64,000 bases of DNA. It comes from Treponema socranskii subsp. buccale (GTDB lineage: Bacteria; Spirochaetota; Spirochaetia; Treponematales; Treponemataceae). The position numbers and the translations under genes were made by a program. The stretch lies in NCBI RefSeq assembly GCF_024181585.1, contig NZ_CP054258.1, positions 2,046,001 through 2,110,000 of the forward strand, given 5' to 3'. A model generated the notes under the pieces. It did no database searches, was not told the origin of the DNA, and worked only from the letters and a program-made list of their open reading frames with translations. Below, piece by piece: positions 53,812-61,395 of the stretch; within the stretch, counting starts at the first letter, position 1, and every line of letters begins with the position of its first letter.

Positions 53812-56800
53812 TGCGTCAGTTCCTTTTCACCGGTGAGAATCTTCGGAATATCCGTATAGATTGCGGGTTCGTAATCCGGCATCGGATGGCTCATATAGCG
53901 CATATTCTGTTCGGCAAGATTGCCGCCCGGAAGGCGTACCATCGTCGCTTCGTTTCGCGTGAGCGCATCCCACGCGCGCATCGACACGGAAAGCTGTACC
54001 ATCGCGTCGGCATTCATCCTGCTGTTGCCCGTGCGGCGGGCAAGGCGGAAAAGCGTAACGCCGAGATTATTCGCCGCCTTCAGGTAAAGTTCCGTGAGCG
54101 CGTCTTCGGCGGCTTTTGTCTGCGTAAACGCAATTCCTTTTTTTGCGAACTCGGCATCGAGATTGCTTACGAGCTGTTTGTAATAACCCTCGGCCGCATA
54201 GTTCGCATCGCGAAGCGAAAGCGTATTGCCCATCGCGAGCAGCAAGTGATCGTCTTCCGGCTTTTCGGCTCCCGCTTTGATAAACGAGCCGATCGCGCCG
54301 TCCAAATCGTTTTTGGAATACTGAATAAAGCCGACACGGTAATGCAGGGACGCCGTATCGTAGTGCGTGCGGATCGCCGAAAGATAATCGTTATATGCGC
54401 CTTCGTAATCCCCGCGGATAAAATAATCGATGTCGCCCGAATCGGCATAGAGTTTTCCGATGTTTTCATTTCCGGCAAAACCGCTGTTTTCCTTTTCGCG
54501 TTCGTACAGTGAAATCCCGTCGGTATATTTTTCTTCGGCCGTCAAATACTCTTTCCCCGAAACGTACTGTTCTCCGAGCAGACGGTATGAATCGATCTGC
54601 TTGTAGATATCGCGGCGGCGGAGAGTTTGCGACTTTTCTTCGAACAACTTGACCGTGTGTTCGAGCATACGCACCGCTCGCTCCGAATCGTGCATCTGTA
54701 CAAAATAGCGCGAAAGATTGTAAAATGCGACGGGATTCGACGGGTTTGCATTTACTGCGCGGTCGAGCATATCGCGCACGTCTTCGATCTTCGTGCGAAG
54801 GTATTCGTCTTTGGGCGGAAGCGGCCCGTATAATTTATCGAGAAGGTATCCGCTCATCTCCGTCCAATCTTCGGCATCGAGCGATTTCGCTTTCGGGTAA
54901 AATCGGTCTTTGAGCTGCAGCACTTCGCGGAGATTGTCGGTACGCACAAAATAGCGCATCATGCGCGCGAGGTATTTATCGGTCTGCCCGTAGAGCTGCA
55001 CGAGGGATGCGTATTGTTTGCGCGCTTCTTCGAATTTTGCAGAATCTTTTTCGGTCGCCCATTCGAGGTAGATATCGCCGAGCAGGAGTATACCGTCGGC
55101 ATCGTTTACGTGATAGTCAAGTACGCTTCGCCGCGCGATCTCTTCGGCCTTTTCATAATTTGCCAAATCGTCGCATTCCATGCGCGCATATTCGATGCCC
55201 GCTTCCTTATCGTAATTAAAATAATAAAGGATATTGCGGTACATCCGTTCCGCCCGCAAGTATTGCTTTCGTTCGCGGTATGCGCGCGCATATTTGAAAA
55301 ACCATTTTTTTTGCAGCTGCTTGCCGGCCGCTTCATTGAACAGCATCTCCGATTGAGGATATTCGTCCGCTTGAATGAGCGCGTAGCCCTGTTTATACAG
55401 ACCGTTCGCGTTCAGCGGACGCCAAATAAAATTGAGCGTAAAAATTATCAATCCGAATACTGCGGCGGCAGAGAGCAAACCGAGTACGATACCCGGAACG
55501 ATCCTGTTTCGCAGCTGATACTCAAGAGACGCTTTGTACGCATCGTATTCGGCCGCGGTGCGGCGTTCAAAATCGCGCGGAACGGGAATCGCGATGTCGA
55601 GCATCTTTTCGAGGCTTGCAGCAACTTGACGCGCGGGCGCTTTGTTGAGAATTTTTTCAACGATTTCAAACTGCGCGTCGTCCGTGAATTCGTTTGCGAC
55701 GAGCAGATTTTCGACGGCGAGGCGTACGTTGAGCGGATAGAGCGCGAGGTTTGCAAGAAATTTTTCATACTGCGCATCGGTAAGCGTATTTTTCGGCGCC
55801 TTTCCGCCTTCGGCGGCTCTGCGAAAATCGGACATGGGGATTTTGATTCGACCGCTTTTATCGGTTTTCACTTCCGCCGTATCGGAAAAACCGGGAATTT
55901 CAAAATCGCCGAGATCGCCGGGCAGGCCGAGTTCGAAATCGTTTTTATCCGCTTCGGCTTTTGCCGGCTCTTTGACCGTAAAGTCGAGGCCTTCCATTTC
56001 GGATGTATCGAAGTGTTCTATCGGAATGATTTCTTCGCCGCTCTCTTCCGAGGGCACATCGCCGAAACGTCCATCGCCCGATGTCGTTTCGCCTGCCGCC
56101 CCCTCTTCTCCGTCTCCCATATCAAAATCGAAATCGAAAGTATCGGGATCAAAGCTTTCCGGCGACGGATGAGGGGCAAACGTATTCGAAGATACTTCTC
56201 CGCTTTCTTCGGCCGCATCGCCGCCGAGAGATATTTCACGGGGAACGGAAGCCGCATCGGCTGACGATTCGGAAGATCCGGCAGATGTTTTTTCCTGTTC
56301 GGGAATGCCGGCAGCAGGCGAAAGTCCGTCATCATCGACCATAGACGCGAAATCGAAATCGGGAAGTTCAAAACCGTCCTGAGCCGCATCGGCGGAAGAA
56401 ATCGGACTGCGGTTCGCATCCGCATCAAGCGGAGAAATCGGTTTTTTGTTCGCGTCGGTATCGGAGGAAAGCTGCCCTGCGTTCGTATCTGTATCGGACG
56501 CATTCTCCTGCGTTCGGTCCGCCCCCGAGTCGGTCGGTATTTTATCTTCGCCTGATGTATCGGCAATCTTTTGTTCAAAAGACGTTTTACCGAAAGAGGA
56601 TGCACGATCGACATCGCTTTTTGACGCCGCTTCCGCATCCTGCGCCGCATCTCCGTTTTCGACTTCGGGCATATCCTCCGGCAGTTCGATATTCATATCG
56701 ATCGTCCGACCGGCGGTATCGAAATCATCTGTCCAATCGGCAACGGACGAGTCGACCGCTGCGGGAGAAGACGCAGGCGTTTTTTGTTTCGGAATTTTTT

Positions 56801-57584
56801 CGCGCGAAGGGGCGGCGGGCACTTTTGCGGCAGCCGTCTTCACACTGCTTTCAGGCGGCGAAGGCGACGCAAACTCCGGCTCGGGCGGCGGCAATTCATC
56901 GAGAGAAGGAAGATCGGGTACGGTATGAGCGTGAACATCGGGAGGAAGCGGGATATCCGGTACTGCAGATGAAAATCCTTCTGCGGGCGGAAGCGAAAAC
57001 GGATCCTGCGGCACGCTTCGCGTTTCGGATGCGACGCCGCCTCGGTTCAATGAGGATTTGCCGGACAATACATCGGATGCGCTCTCTTCCGGCAGCACAT
57101 CGCTCGCTTCCTCTTCCTTACCGCCCATATCGCCGAGCAGGTCGTCGAGATTCATATCGGCAATCGACACTCCCTCGTGCTCAGCGTTTTCGATTTTTCG
57201 TTCCGCTTCATCGGCAAATTGGGAAAGGTCGGGCATTTTCGCCTCTCCTGCCGACGCGGAAGGAATAACGGGATTGAGCAAATCGGAAAGATCGGGAACG
57301 CCGGTTGAAGACGATTCGGCGCTCTCTTTCGGTGCCGCACCCTTTTTGCCCGTTCCGATGATATCGGAAAAATCTTCCGCTTCGGACGAACTCAACGCCG
57401 GCATCGTCGACTCGGGGCTCTCCGGTATACCGAGAACGAAATCTTCGGAATCATCGACATCCCGTACCGTTTTCGGAATCGGAATTATAATCGGCTTTTC
57501 GCCGCGGGACGCGCGCGCATGTATCTCATTGCCGAGTGCGAGAATATCTGAATTGAATTTCTTTAGCTGGCTTAACCCCGGCAT
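53808..57584 (-). CDS. Large membrane-anchored TPR protein (1258 aa), possible flagellar collar protein
   Basis: The N-terminus is MPGLSQLKKFNSDILALGNE followed by about 500 acidic, Ser/Asp/Pro-rich residues of likely disorder. A compact region (about 590-670) precedes one membrane segment (VPGIVLGLLSAAAVFGLIIF, about 695-715). The last 500 residues are TPR units, e.g. YKQGYALIQADEYPQSEMLF and FFKYARAYRERKQYLRAERM, so the TPRs would be periplasmic. The arrangement recalls the flagellar collar proteins of spirochaetes (FlcA/FlcB type), but that assignment is an inference from layout. It overlaps the dolichol-kinase-like gene by 4 bases. Confidence 0.7.
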   Translation of the reverse strand: MPGLSQLKKFNSDILALGNEIHARASRGEKPIIIPIPKTVRDVDDSEDFVLGIPESPESTMPALSSSEAEDFSDIIGTGKKGAAPKESAESSSTGVPDLSDLLNPVIPSASAGEAKMPDLSQFADEAERKIENAEHEGVSIADMNLDDLLGDMGGKEEEASDVLPEESASDVLSGKSSLNRGGVASETRSVPQDPFSLPPAEGFSSAVPDIPLPPDVHAHTVPDLPSLDELPPPEPEFASPSPPESSVKTAAAKVPAAPSREKIPKQKTPASSPAAVDSSVADWTDDFDTAGRTIDMNIELPEDMPEVENGDAAQDAEAASKSDVDRASSFGKTSFEQKIADTSGEDKIPTDSGADRTQENASDTDTNAGQLSSDTDANKKPISPLDADANRSPISSADAAQDGFELPDFDFASMVDDDGLSPAAGIPEQEKTSAGSSESSADAASVPREISLGGDAAEESGEVSSNTFAPHPSPESFDPDTFDFDFDMGDGEEGAAGETTSGDGRFGDVPSEESGEEIIPIEHFDTSEMEGLDFTVKEPAKAEADKNDFELGLPGDLGDFEIPGFSDTAEVKTDKSGRIKIPMSDFRRAAEGGKAPKNTLTDAQYEKFLANLALYPLNVRLAVENLLVANEFTDDAQFEIVEKILNKAPARQVAASLEKMLDIAIPVPRDFERRTAAEYDAYKASLEYQLRNRIVPGIVLGLLSAAAVFGLIIFTLNFIWRPLNANGLYKQGYALIQADEYPQSEMLFNEAAGKQLQKKWFFKYARAYRERKQYLRAERMYRNILYYFNYDKEAGIEYARMECDDLANYEKAEEIARRSVLDYHVNDADGILLLGDIYLEWATEKDSAKFEEARKQYASLVQLYGQTDKYLARMMRYFVRTDNLREVLQLKDRFYPKAKSLDAEDWTEMSGYLLDKLYGPLPPKDEYLRTKIEDVRDMLDRAVNANPSNPVAFYNLSRYFVQMHDSERAVRMLEHTVKLFEEKSQTLRRRDIYKQIDSYRLLGEQYVSGKEYLTAEEKYTDGISLYEREKENSGFAGNENIGKLYADSGDIDYFIRGDYEGAYNDYLSAIRTHYDTASLHYRVGFIQYSKNDLDGAIGSFIKAGAEKPEDDHLLLAMGNTLSLRDANYAAEGYYKQLVSNLDAEFAKKGIAFTQTKAAEDALTELYLKAANNLGVTLFRLARRTGNSRMNADAMVQLSVSMRAWDALTRNEATMVRLPGGNLAEQNMRYMSHPMPDYEPAIYTDIPKILTGEKELTQ

Positions 57585-57660
57585 AATCCACCCAATTTAT
57601 TGTATCGCTAAAACGCCCGTCTTTACAAGTATTTGCCCTGCGTATTCTCTATTAGGTCTG

Positions 57661-57894
57661 ATTTCGAGTTTTCTAAAACTCGAAATTTTCCATCCGTTTC
57701 GTTCACCAACTGAATGGCGAGTTTCGAAAGTAAATAAAATGATGCGGAGGCGAGGTTCCGGCTGCGTGCCGTTTCGAGCGTTAGGCTTACGGAAGCGTAC
57801 CCTAAAAGCTCGACCGCGGCTTAGCGGACGGGTTCTCGCCGAAAGCATATCTTTATTTAGAAATACTTTCGAAACTCGACTTTCGACCTATTAT
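57661..57894. repeat. Inverted-repeat element, copy E2
   Basis: Palindrome ATTTCGAGTTTT-ct-AAAACTCGAAAT at 57661-57686, then a perfect 15-bp inverted repeat CGAGTTTCGAAAGTA (57718-57732) with TACTTTCGAAACTCG (57864-57878), and CCTATTATAATA at the right end. It aligns with the reverse complement of E1. Arm bases differ between copies in compensating pairs (TTCGAAAG here, TTTGAAAA in E1). TATTAT (57889-57894) lies 17 bp after CTTTCG and could drive the next gene. Confidence 0.8.
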
Positions 57895-58001
57895 AATAAC
57901 GGATGATTTTTGCGCGTACATTAGAAAAGTCTCGCTCGGCGTATACAGCTGCTTTTGCCGGTTCGGTAAATCTTCGGCGCCGTTTTGCCGATAATCGTAA
58001 T

Positions 58002-58712
58002 ATGAAACGCTTTCTTTTTTTGCTCTGCGCGATTCAAGCCCTGCTTTCCGCCGTCTCTGCTGCGGATTATAACGACGAAACCGTTCTCGAAATCCGCGGC
58101 GTCGCAGCCCCGTACGAAAAAGACGGTGCGGTCGTTTTTACCGCCGACGCGAAATCGCGCTTTACCGGCATCGCCTTCGATTTTGAAGGATACAAAACGA
58201 TTCATCCGTTCCGCATACACACGATGCGCGATATGAACGGAAAGGTAAAAGGTTCGGTGCTGTTTTTTATTTTAAATCGCCCCGGTAATGTCCGTTCGGT
58301 TTCATACCGCCTCATCATCGACGGATTGTGGACGACCGATCCCGCAAACCCCGACAGCTACTACGACGAAAAAGAAGGCATTTCTCTTTCGCGCTTTACT
58401 TTCGCTTCCGACCTGCCGCAAAAAACCGCGCCCGCCGCAACAAACGCGTCATCGGAAAAAATCGTACGTTTTATCTGCCGCGCAAATACGCATCAAAAGA
58501 TATACCTTGCAGGCTCGTTTACGAATTGGGATCCGTGGATTTACGAAATGAAAGAAACGTCGCGCGGCTTATACGAAATCGCACTGCCCCTGCCCGCCGG
58601 CACGCATTATTATAATTATTATTCGGGAATGGATGCGCTCACCGACTCGACGAATCCGAACAAAGCGTACACAAAAGACGGACGCGTCGCATCGGTCATC
58701 ACGGTGCCGTAG
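58002..58712 (+). CDS. Secreted protein with C-terminal CBM48/glycogen-binding-like domain
   Basis: A 236-aa exported protein with a signal peptide (FLFLLCAIQALLSAVSA, cut before ADY). The middle part is beta-rich. The last 85 residues form an early-set domain of the CBM48/AMPK-beta type: VRFICRANTHQKIYLAGSFT, NWDPWIYEMKET, RGLYEIALPLPAGTHYYNYY. It may bind polysaccharide in the periplasm or a protein partner; no catalytic domain is present. ATG 58002 is chosen over 57903 because the signal peptide begins there. Element E2 just upstream may supply its promoter. Confidence 0.8.
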   Translation: MKRFLFLLCAIQALLSAVSAADYNDETVLEIRGVAAPYEKDGAVVFTADAKSRFTGIAFDFEGYKTIHPFRIHTMRDMNGKVKGSVLFFILNRPGNVRSVSYRLIIDGLWTTDPANPDSYYDEKEGISLSRFTFASDLPQKTAPAATNASSEKIVRFICRANTHQKIYLAGSFTNWDPWIYEMKETSRGLYEIALPLPAGTHYYNYYSGMDALTDSTNPNKAYTKDGRVASVITVP

Positions 58713-58735
58713 TCGATACGGAAAACGACACGGGT

Positions 58736-58765
58736 GTCAGCGGAACAATCGGTTGTACCGCTGAC
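58736..58765. terminator. Hairpin after the CBM48-like gene
   Basis: Perfect 8-bp stem GTCAGCGG (58736-58743) and CCGCTGAC (58758-58765) with a 14-base loop, 23 bp past the stop. No U run follows, so termination is uncertain. Confidence 0.45.
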
Positions 58766-58767
58766 GG

Positions 58768-58804
58768 TCTTAACCCGCTGTAGGCTTTGAAAACGGCGTT
58801 ATGT
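58768..58804 (-). other. Short attC-like site at the end of the cassette block
   Basis: On the minus strand ACATAAC (58804-58798), CGTTTTCAAAGCCTACA, then GGGTTAAGACC with a GTT core at 58774. Its first part aligns with the full-length site at 59851-59916, but the apical stem is missing. ACATAAC is the exact complement of GTTATGT at 59857-59851, the leading end of the same presumed cassette. Confidence 0.45.
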
Positions 58805-58823
58805 GATTGTTCTATCCCTCGAT

Positions 58824-59072
58824 TCAATTTACCGCATAATACTTTGCATATTGAGAAAGTACTTCATTCATCATAGTCTGATATTTTGTATGATTTTTCT
58901 TGGCTTCTGTTTTGAAGAAATTAATACAATCGGAATCAATTGAGATTGTTATTTTTTCTTTTGTTGATTTTTTTACAAGCTCTGATGGAGCAGGAAGGAA
59001 ATCCGCCACTAATACGGCAGAATCCAATGCTTTCATTACTGATTTTTCGGGGTTACTGTAAATGTTCTTCAT
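58824..59072 (-). CDS. brnA: BrnA-type antitoxin
   Basis: An 82-aa protein with a ribbon-helix-helix C-terminal half: KEKITISIDSDCINFFKTEA followed by KYQTMMNEVLSQYAKYYAV. It should bind and block BrnT and autorepress the operon. It overlaps brnT by 20 bp, and the toxin-first gene order is the usual one for brnTA. AT-rich, part of the cassette block. Confidence 0.82.
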   Translation of the reverse strand: MKNIYSNPEKSVMKALDSAVLVADFLPAPSELVKKSTKEKITISIDSDCINFFKTEAKKNHTKYQTMMNEVLSQYAKYYAVN

Positions 59073-59331
59073 AGAGTTTCTTTCCTTGACGCCAATATCC
59101 TGCGCCGAAAATTCTAATGTTCTGACCGCGTATTGTAAAACGTACCGTTAAAATTTCTTTGTCTGTTTTTCCAATGCAAAAATAACGTTTTTCTGAAACG
59201 GAATGATTTACATCCTCTAAAATCATACGGTTTACGTCAAAAAAAGTATCCTGCGCCTTTTCAAAAGAAACCTTATGCTTCTGAATGTTTTCAGAGTTTT
59301 TATTTTCATCCCACTCAAAGGTCATATACAT
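59053..59331 (-). CDS. brnT: BrnT-type toxin (RelE-fold ribonuclease)
   Basis: A 92-aa protein: FEWDENKNSENIQKHKVSFE with AQDTFFDVNR, DVNHSVSEKRYFCIGKTDKE, and RIFGAGYWRQGKKLYEEH. These are the family hallmarks of BrnT (DUF497), an mRNA-degrading toxin. The start could be the third codon (MTFEWDE). Toxin and antitoxin overlap, and the pair lies in an AT-rich cassette that also has the lipoprotein gene at 59486. Confidence 0.87.
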   Translation of the reverse strand: MYMTFEWDENKNSENIQKHKVSFEKAQDTFFDVNRMILEDVNHSVSEKRYFCIGKTDKEILTVRFTIRGQNIRIFGAGYWRQGKKLYEEHLQ

Positions 59332-59439
59332 ATATATTATACATATTATTTTATGTATTTGTCAACAAACTGTTTTATAAAAAGCGGTGAGTATGTAATT
59401 TGAAAAAGCTTTTTAAATTACCTTATTAAAGCTCAATGC

Positions 59440-59472
59440 ATCTTTTCAGCAAGCTTGACTTACTGAAAAGAT
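59440..59472 (-). terminator. Hairpin downstream of the small lipoprotein gene
   Basis: Perfect 10-bp stem ATCTTTTCAG (59440-59449) and CTGAAAAGAT (59463-59472), followed on the minus strand 20-40 bases later by the palindrome AAAAAGCTTTTT. It likely ends transcription from 59486 before brnTA. Confidence 0.5.
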
Positions 59473-59485
59473 ACTCCTTTGTTTT

Positions 59486-59815
59486 TTAATCGGCATATAC
59501 AACCTCCGCAGATTCAAAATTTCCATTATCATCAAAATAAATATATAATTCCCACATAGCAAGGAAACCGTCTGATTTTAACCAATAAGAGACTTCATTA
59601 TCACTTATTCTACCTTCAAGTTTTGGTTTTCCCAGCAAATCAAATATTTCAGTTCTTTTTGGTTTATCTTCATTTAATTTTTTAATAAGCGAATCGGTCA
59701 TATAAAATCGATTTTTTTCTCTCATCCATTGTTTTTTGTTAAATGGAATCTGTTTTTGTGAACATGAAACAAATATTATACAAAATAATATAAATATAAC
59801 CGTAATTTTTCTCAT
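59486..59815 (-). CDS. Small lipoprotein (109 aa), BamE-like in pattern
   Basis: Signal sequence FILFCIIFVSC with lipobox FVSC, then a short mature domain: TEIFDLLGKPKLEGRIS, WLKSDGFLAMWELYIYFDDN and a C-terminal strand ESAEVVYAD. The L-G-x-P motif and strand order faintly recall SmpA/BamE-type small lipoproteins. Function unknown. AT-rich, flanked by attC-like sites; it opens the cassette that begins just after 59851. Confidence 0.7.
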   Translation of the reverse strand: MRKITVIFILFCIIFVSCSQKQIPFNKKQWMREKNRFYMTDSLIKKLNEDKPKRTEIFDLLGKPKLEGRISDNEVSYWLKSDGFLAMWELYIYFDDNGNFESAEVVYAD

Positions 59816-59850
59816 TTGTTATCCCATTACAGCACCCCATAGGGGCGTCC

Positions 59851-59916
59851 ACATAACATTGTTTTAAACCGCAATGCAGCTCGACTGCGTTGTCGGCTTT
59901 GAAAAGCGTGTTAGGC
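59851..59916 (-). other. attC-like site, full length (66 bp)
   Basis: On the minus strand it starts GCCTAAC (59916-59910; fits RYYYAAC), 7 bases after the stop of the gene ending at 59923, continues CTTTTCAAAGCCGACAACG, forms the stem CAACGCAG-tcgag-CTGCATTG, and ends ACAATGTTATGT with the GTT core (59857-59851). The whole sequence folds back on itself with unpaired bases, as integron attC sites do, and follows the 3' end of a gene as they do. No integrase in the window. Confidence 0.65.
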
Positions 59917-59922
59917 TTTATT

Positions 59923-60678
59923 TTACCGTAGAATAATTCTTTTTTCCGACAACTCTTGTTGAATAGTTTTTATTAAAGTCACTTTTTCAAAATTTCCATC
60001 ATATTCATAAAAAGTAACTTTTCCATCTTCGTATTCAGCAAACAGGAATGTATTCTTATCTATACAATCTAAATAATAAACTGAAGATGATATTTCTTTT
60101 AAATTTTTTCCATCATAATTGGATACATACAAAGCAATTTTATCTTTACTGTCGAGTTGCTTATCTCCGTTCGTATCTTCTTTTATTACTGCATAAATAT
60201 TAAAATTATGTAAATTTTTATGTATTGCAGAAGTATTGATATCATTCGGTGAATTATCATTTGATAGTTGATATTTATAAATAAATACTTTTGAAGGGAA
60301 AAGAAGTGTTTCCTGTTCATCCTTTACAAAAATAAAGTTTATTATTTTAGATGCAGAAGAACTTTTTTGAATTATATTTGAAAGTTGTTTCGCTTCTAAA
60401 TTTGATTTAGATAAATCATCAGATTTTATTGCAGATGTACTTACAGAGAAAACATATACATCTTTTATTTTTTCCAGAAAATCAATTGATTCTGTTATTT
60501 TTGAGACAGCTTCTTCATCTTTAGAATCTATTATTTCAATATGAGCCGGTTGAGAATAACGAATTGGAAAGATTTCAGAAATTAGATTTACAAGCAAAGC
60601 AATAAGTCCAATAACAGCAGCAATAAATACTAATAAATAATCAACTTTCTTTATAATTTCAAAATTTATTTTTTTCAT
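59923..60678 (-). CDS. Membrane-anchored hypothetical protein (251 aa)
   Basis: An N-terminal membrane segment (YLLVFIAAVIGLIALLVNLI) precedes an extracytoplasmic part with IDFLEKIKDVYVFSVSTSA and a C-terminal half containing DTNGDKQLDSKDK, an EF-hand-like calcium loop pattern, within IYAVIKED and IALYVSNYDGK. No domain recognised. ATG 60678 has GAAGG upstream. AT-rich; it is followed immediately by an attC-like site and preceded by another, so it is a probable integron cassette gene. Confidence 0.65.
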   Translation of the reverse strand: MKKINFEIIKKVDYLLVFIAAVIGLIALLVNLISEIFPIRYSQPAHIEIIDSKDEEAVSKITESIDFLEKIKDVYVFSVSTSAIKSDDLSKSNLEAKQLSNIIQKSSSASKIINFIFVKDEQETLLFPSKVFIYKYQLSNDNSPNDINTSAIHKNLHNFNIYAVIKEDTNGDKQLDSKDKIALYVSNYDGKNLKEISSSVYYLDCIDKNTFLFAEYEDGKVTFYEYDGNFEKVTLIKTIQQELSEKRIILR

Positions 60679-60709
60679 TTTTCCTTCAAGCCTCCAGTAC
60701 GTCATATCC

Positions 60710-60768
60710 GCCCAACTACGCTGTTAAACCGAAAACCGGCTTAACAGGTTTGTCGGTTTTGAGCTGCA
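60710..60768 (-). other. Degenerate attC-like site
   Basis: On the minus strand it contains the stem AAACCGACAAACC/GGTTTTCGGTTT (one bulge), ends TAGTTGGGC with the core GTTGGGC (60716-60710), and lies between the genes ending at 60807 and starting at 60678. The left core (RYYYAAC) is not clear. GTTGGGC is complementary, allowing one G-U pair, to GCCTAAC at the far end of the following cassette (59916). Confidence 0.45.
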
Positions 60769-60806
60769 TTATATATTCCAAAATAAAAGTGCAAAATTTT
60801 ATATTA

Positions 60807-61343
60807 TTAAAAATAATTACGAATATCTTTCAGTTCACCCTTAAAAATTGATATATTTACATAATCAATAAATCCAGCGAACTCACTATAAATTTTATTT
60901 CCATACCCTCCGATTTTTGTACCATACTGTTCGAGCCTTTTCGATACTGCATTATTATAGTCGCATTCACATTCTTTTGGATTTCCTCTTACATGGTAAG
61001 TTCGACAGATAAGCGGTCGATATTTATAAATTGAACAAATATTATCTTTTAAGAAAGGGCAAAAACTGTTATTTTTGATAGATAATTTTTCATTTTTAAT
61101 TGGATAATGAATTTTTTGTGCAATATAATTTGCTTCAAAAGCAGTAATTAGAACATCATATTTGCAACAAAATGAGCATCCTGCATGACATGAAAAGTAT
61201 GGACTTAGGAAAGCATTAACTTTATCGGATTCGTTATAAACAGCTTCTAGTTTTTTATAAACATCAATATTACGATCTTGTAATAAAATTAGATTGTTAT
61301 TAATTTGAGATACAAATTCTTGCGTGAAATTTGGTAAATCCAC
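60807..61343 (-). CDS. YkgJ-family cysteine-cluster protein
   Basis: A 178-aa protein with the family motif: FSCHAGCSFCCKYDVLITAF, CPFLKDNICSIYKYRPLICR and TYHVRGNPKECEC, giving the C-x-x-x-C-x-x-C-C and C-P-x-x-x...C-x-x-Y-x-x-R-P-x-x-C-R patterns thought to hold zinc or an iron-sulphur cluster. Function unknown. AT-rich; flanked by GTTAGGC (61376-61370) at the 5' side and an attC-like site at the 3' side, so it is the first cassette of the block. Confidence 0.8.
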   Translation of the reverse strand: MDLPNFTQEFVSQINNNLILLQDRNIDVYKKLEAVYNESDKVNAFLSPYFSCHAGCSFCCKYDVLITAFEANYIAQKIHYPIKNEKLSIKNNSFCPFLKDNICSIYKYRPLICRTYHVRGNPKECECDYNNAVSKRLEQYGTKIGGYGNKIYSEFAGFIDYVNISIFKGELKDIRNYF

Positions 61344-61369
61344 TTTATATACCTCGCCACCCCCAGCCC

Positions 61370-61376
61370 GCCTAAC
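61370..61376 (-). other. GTTAGGC core at the 5' boundary of the cassette block
   Basis: On the minus strand GTTAGGC (61376-61370) lies 27 bases upstream of the ykgJ-type ATG and about 20 bases after the ffh stop. It equals the GTTRRRY core where cassettes join. Too little sequence is left on the ffh side to form a full attC or attI. Confidence 0.4.
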
Positions 61377-61395
61377 AACTTTTTCGCGGATACCG

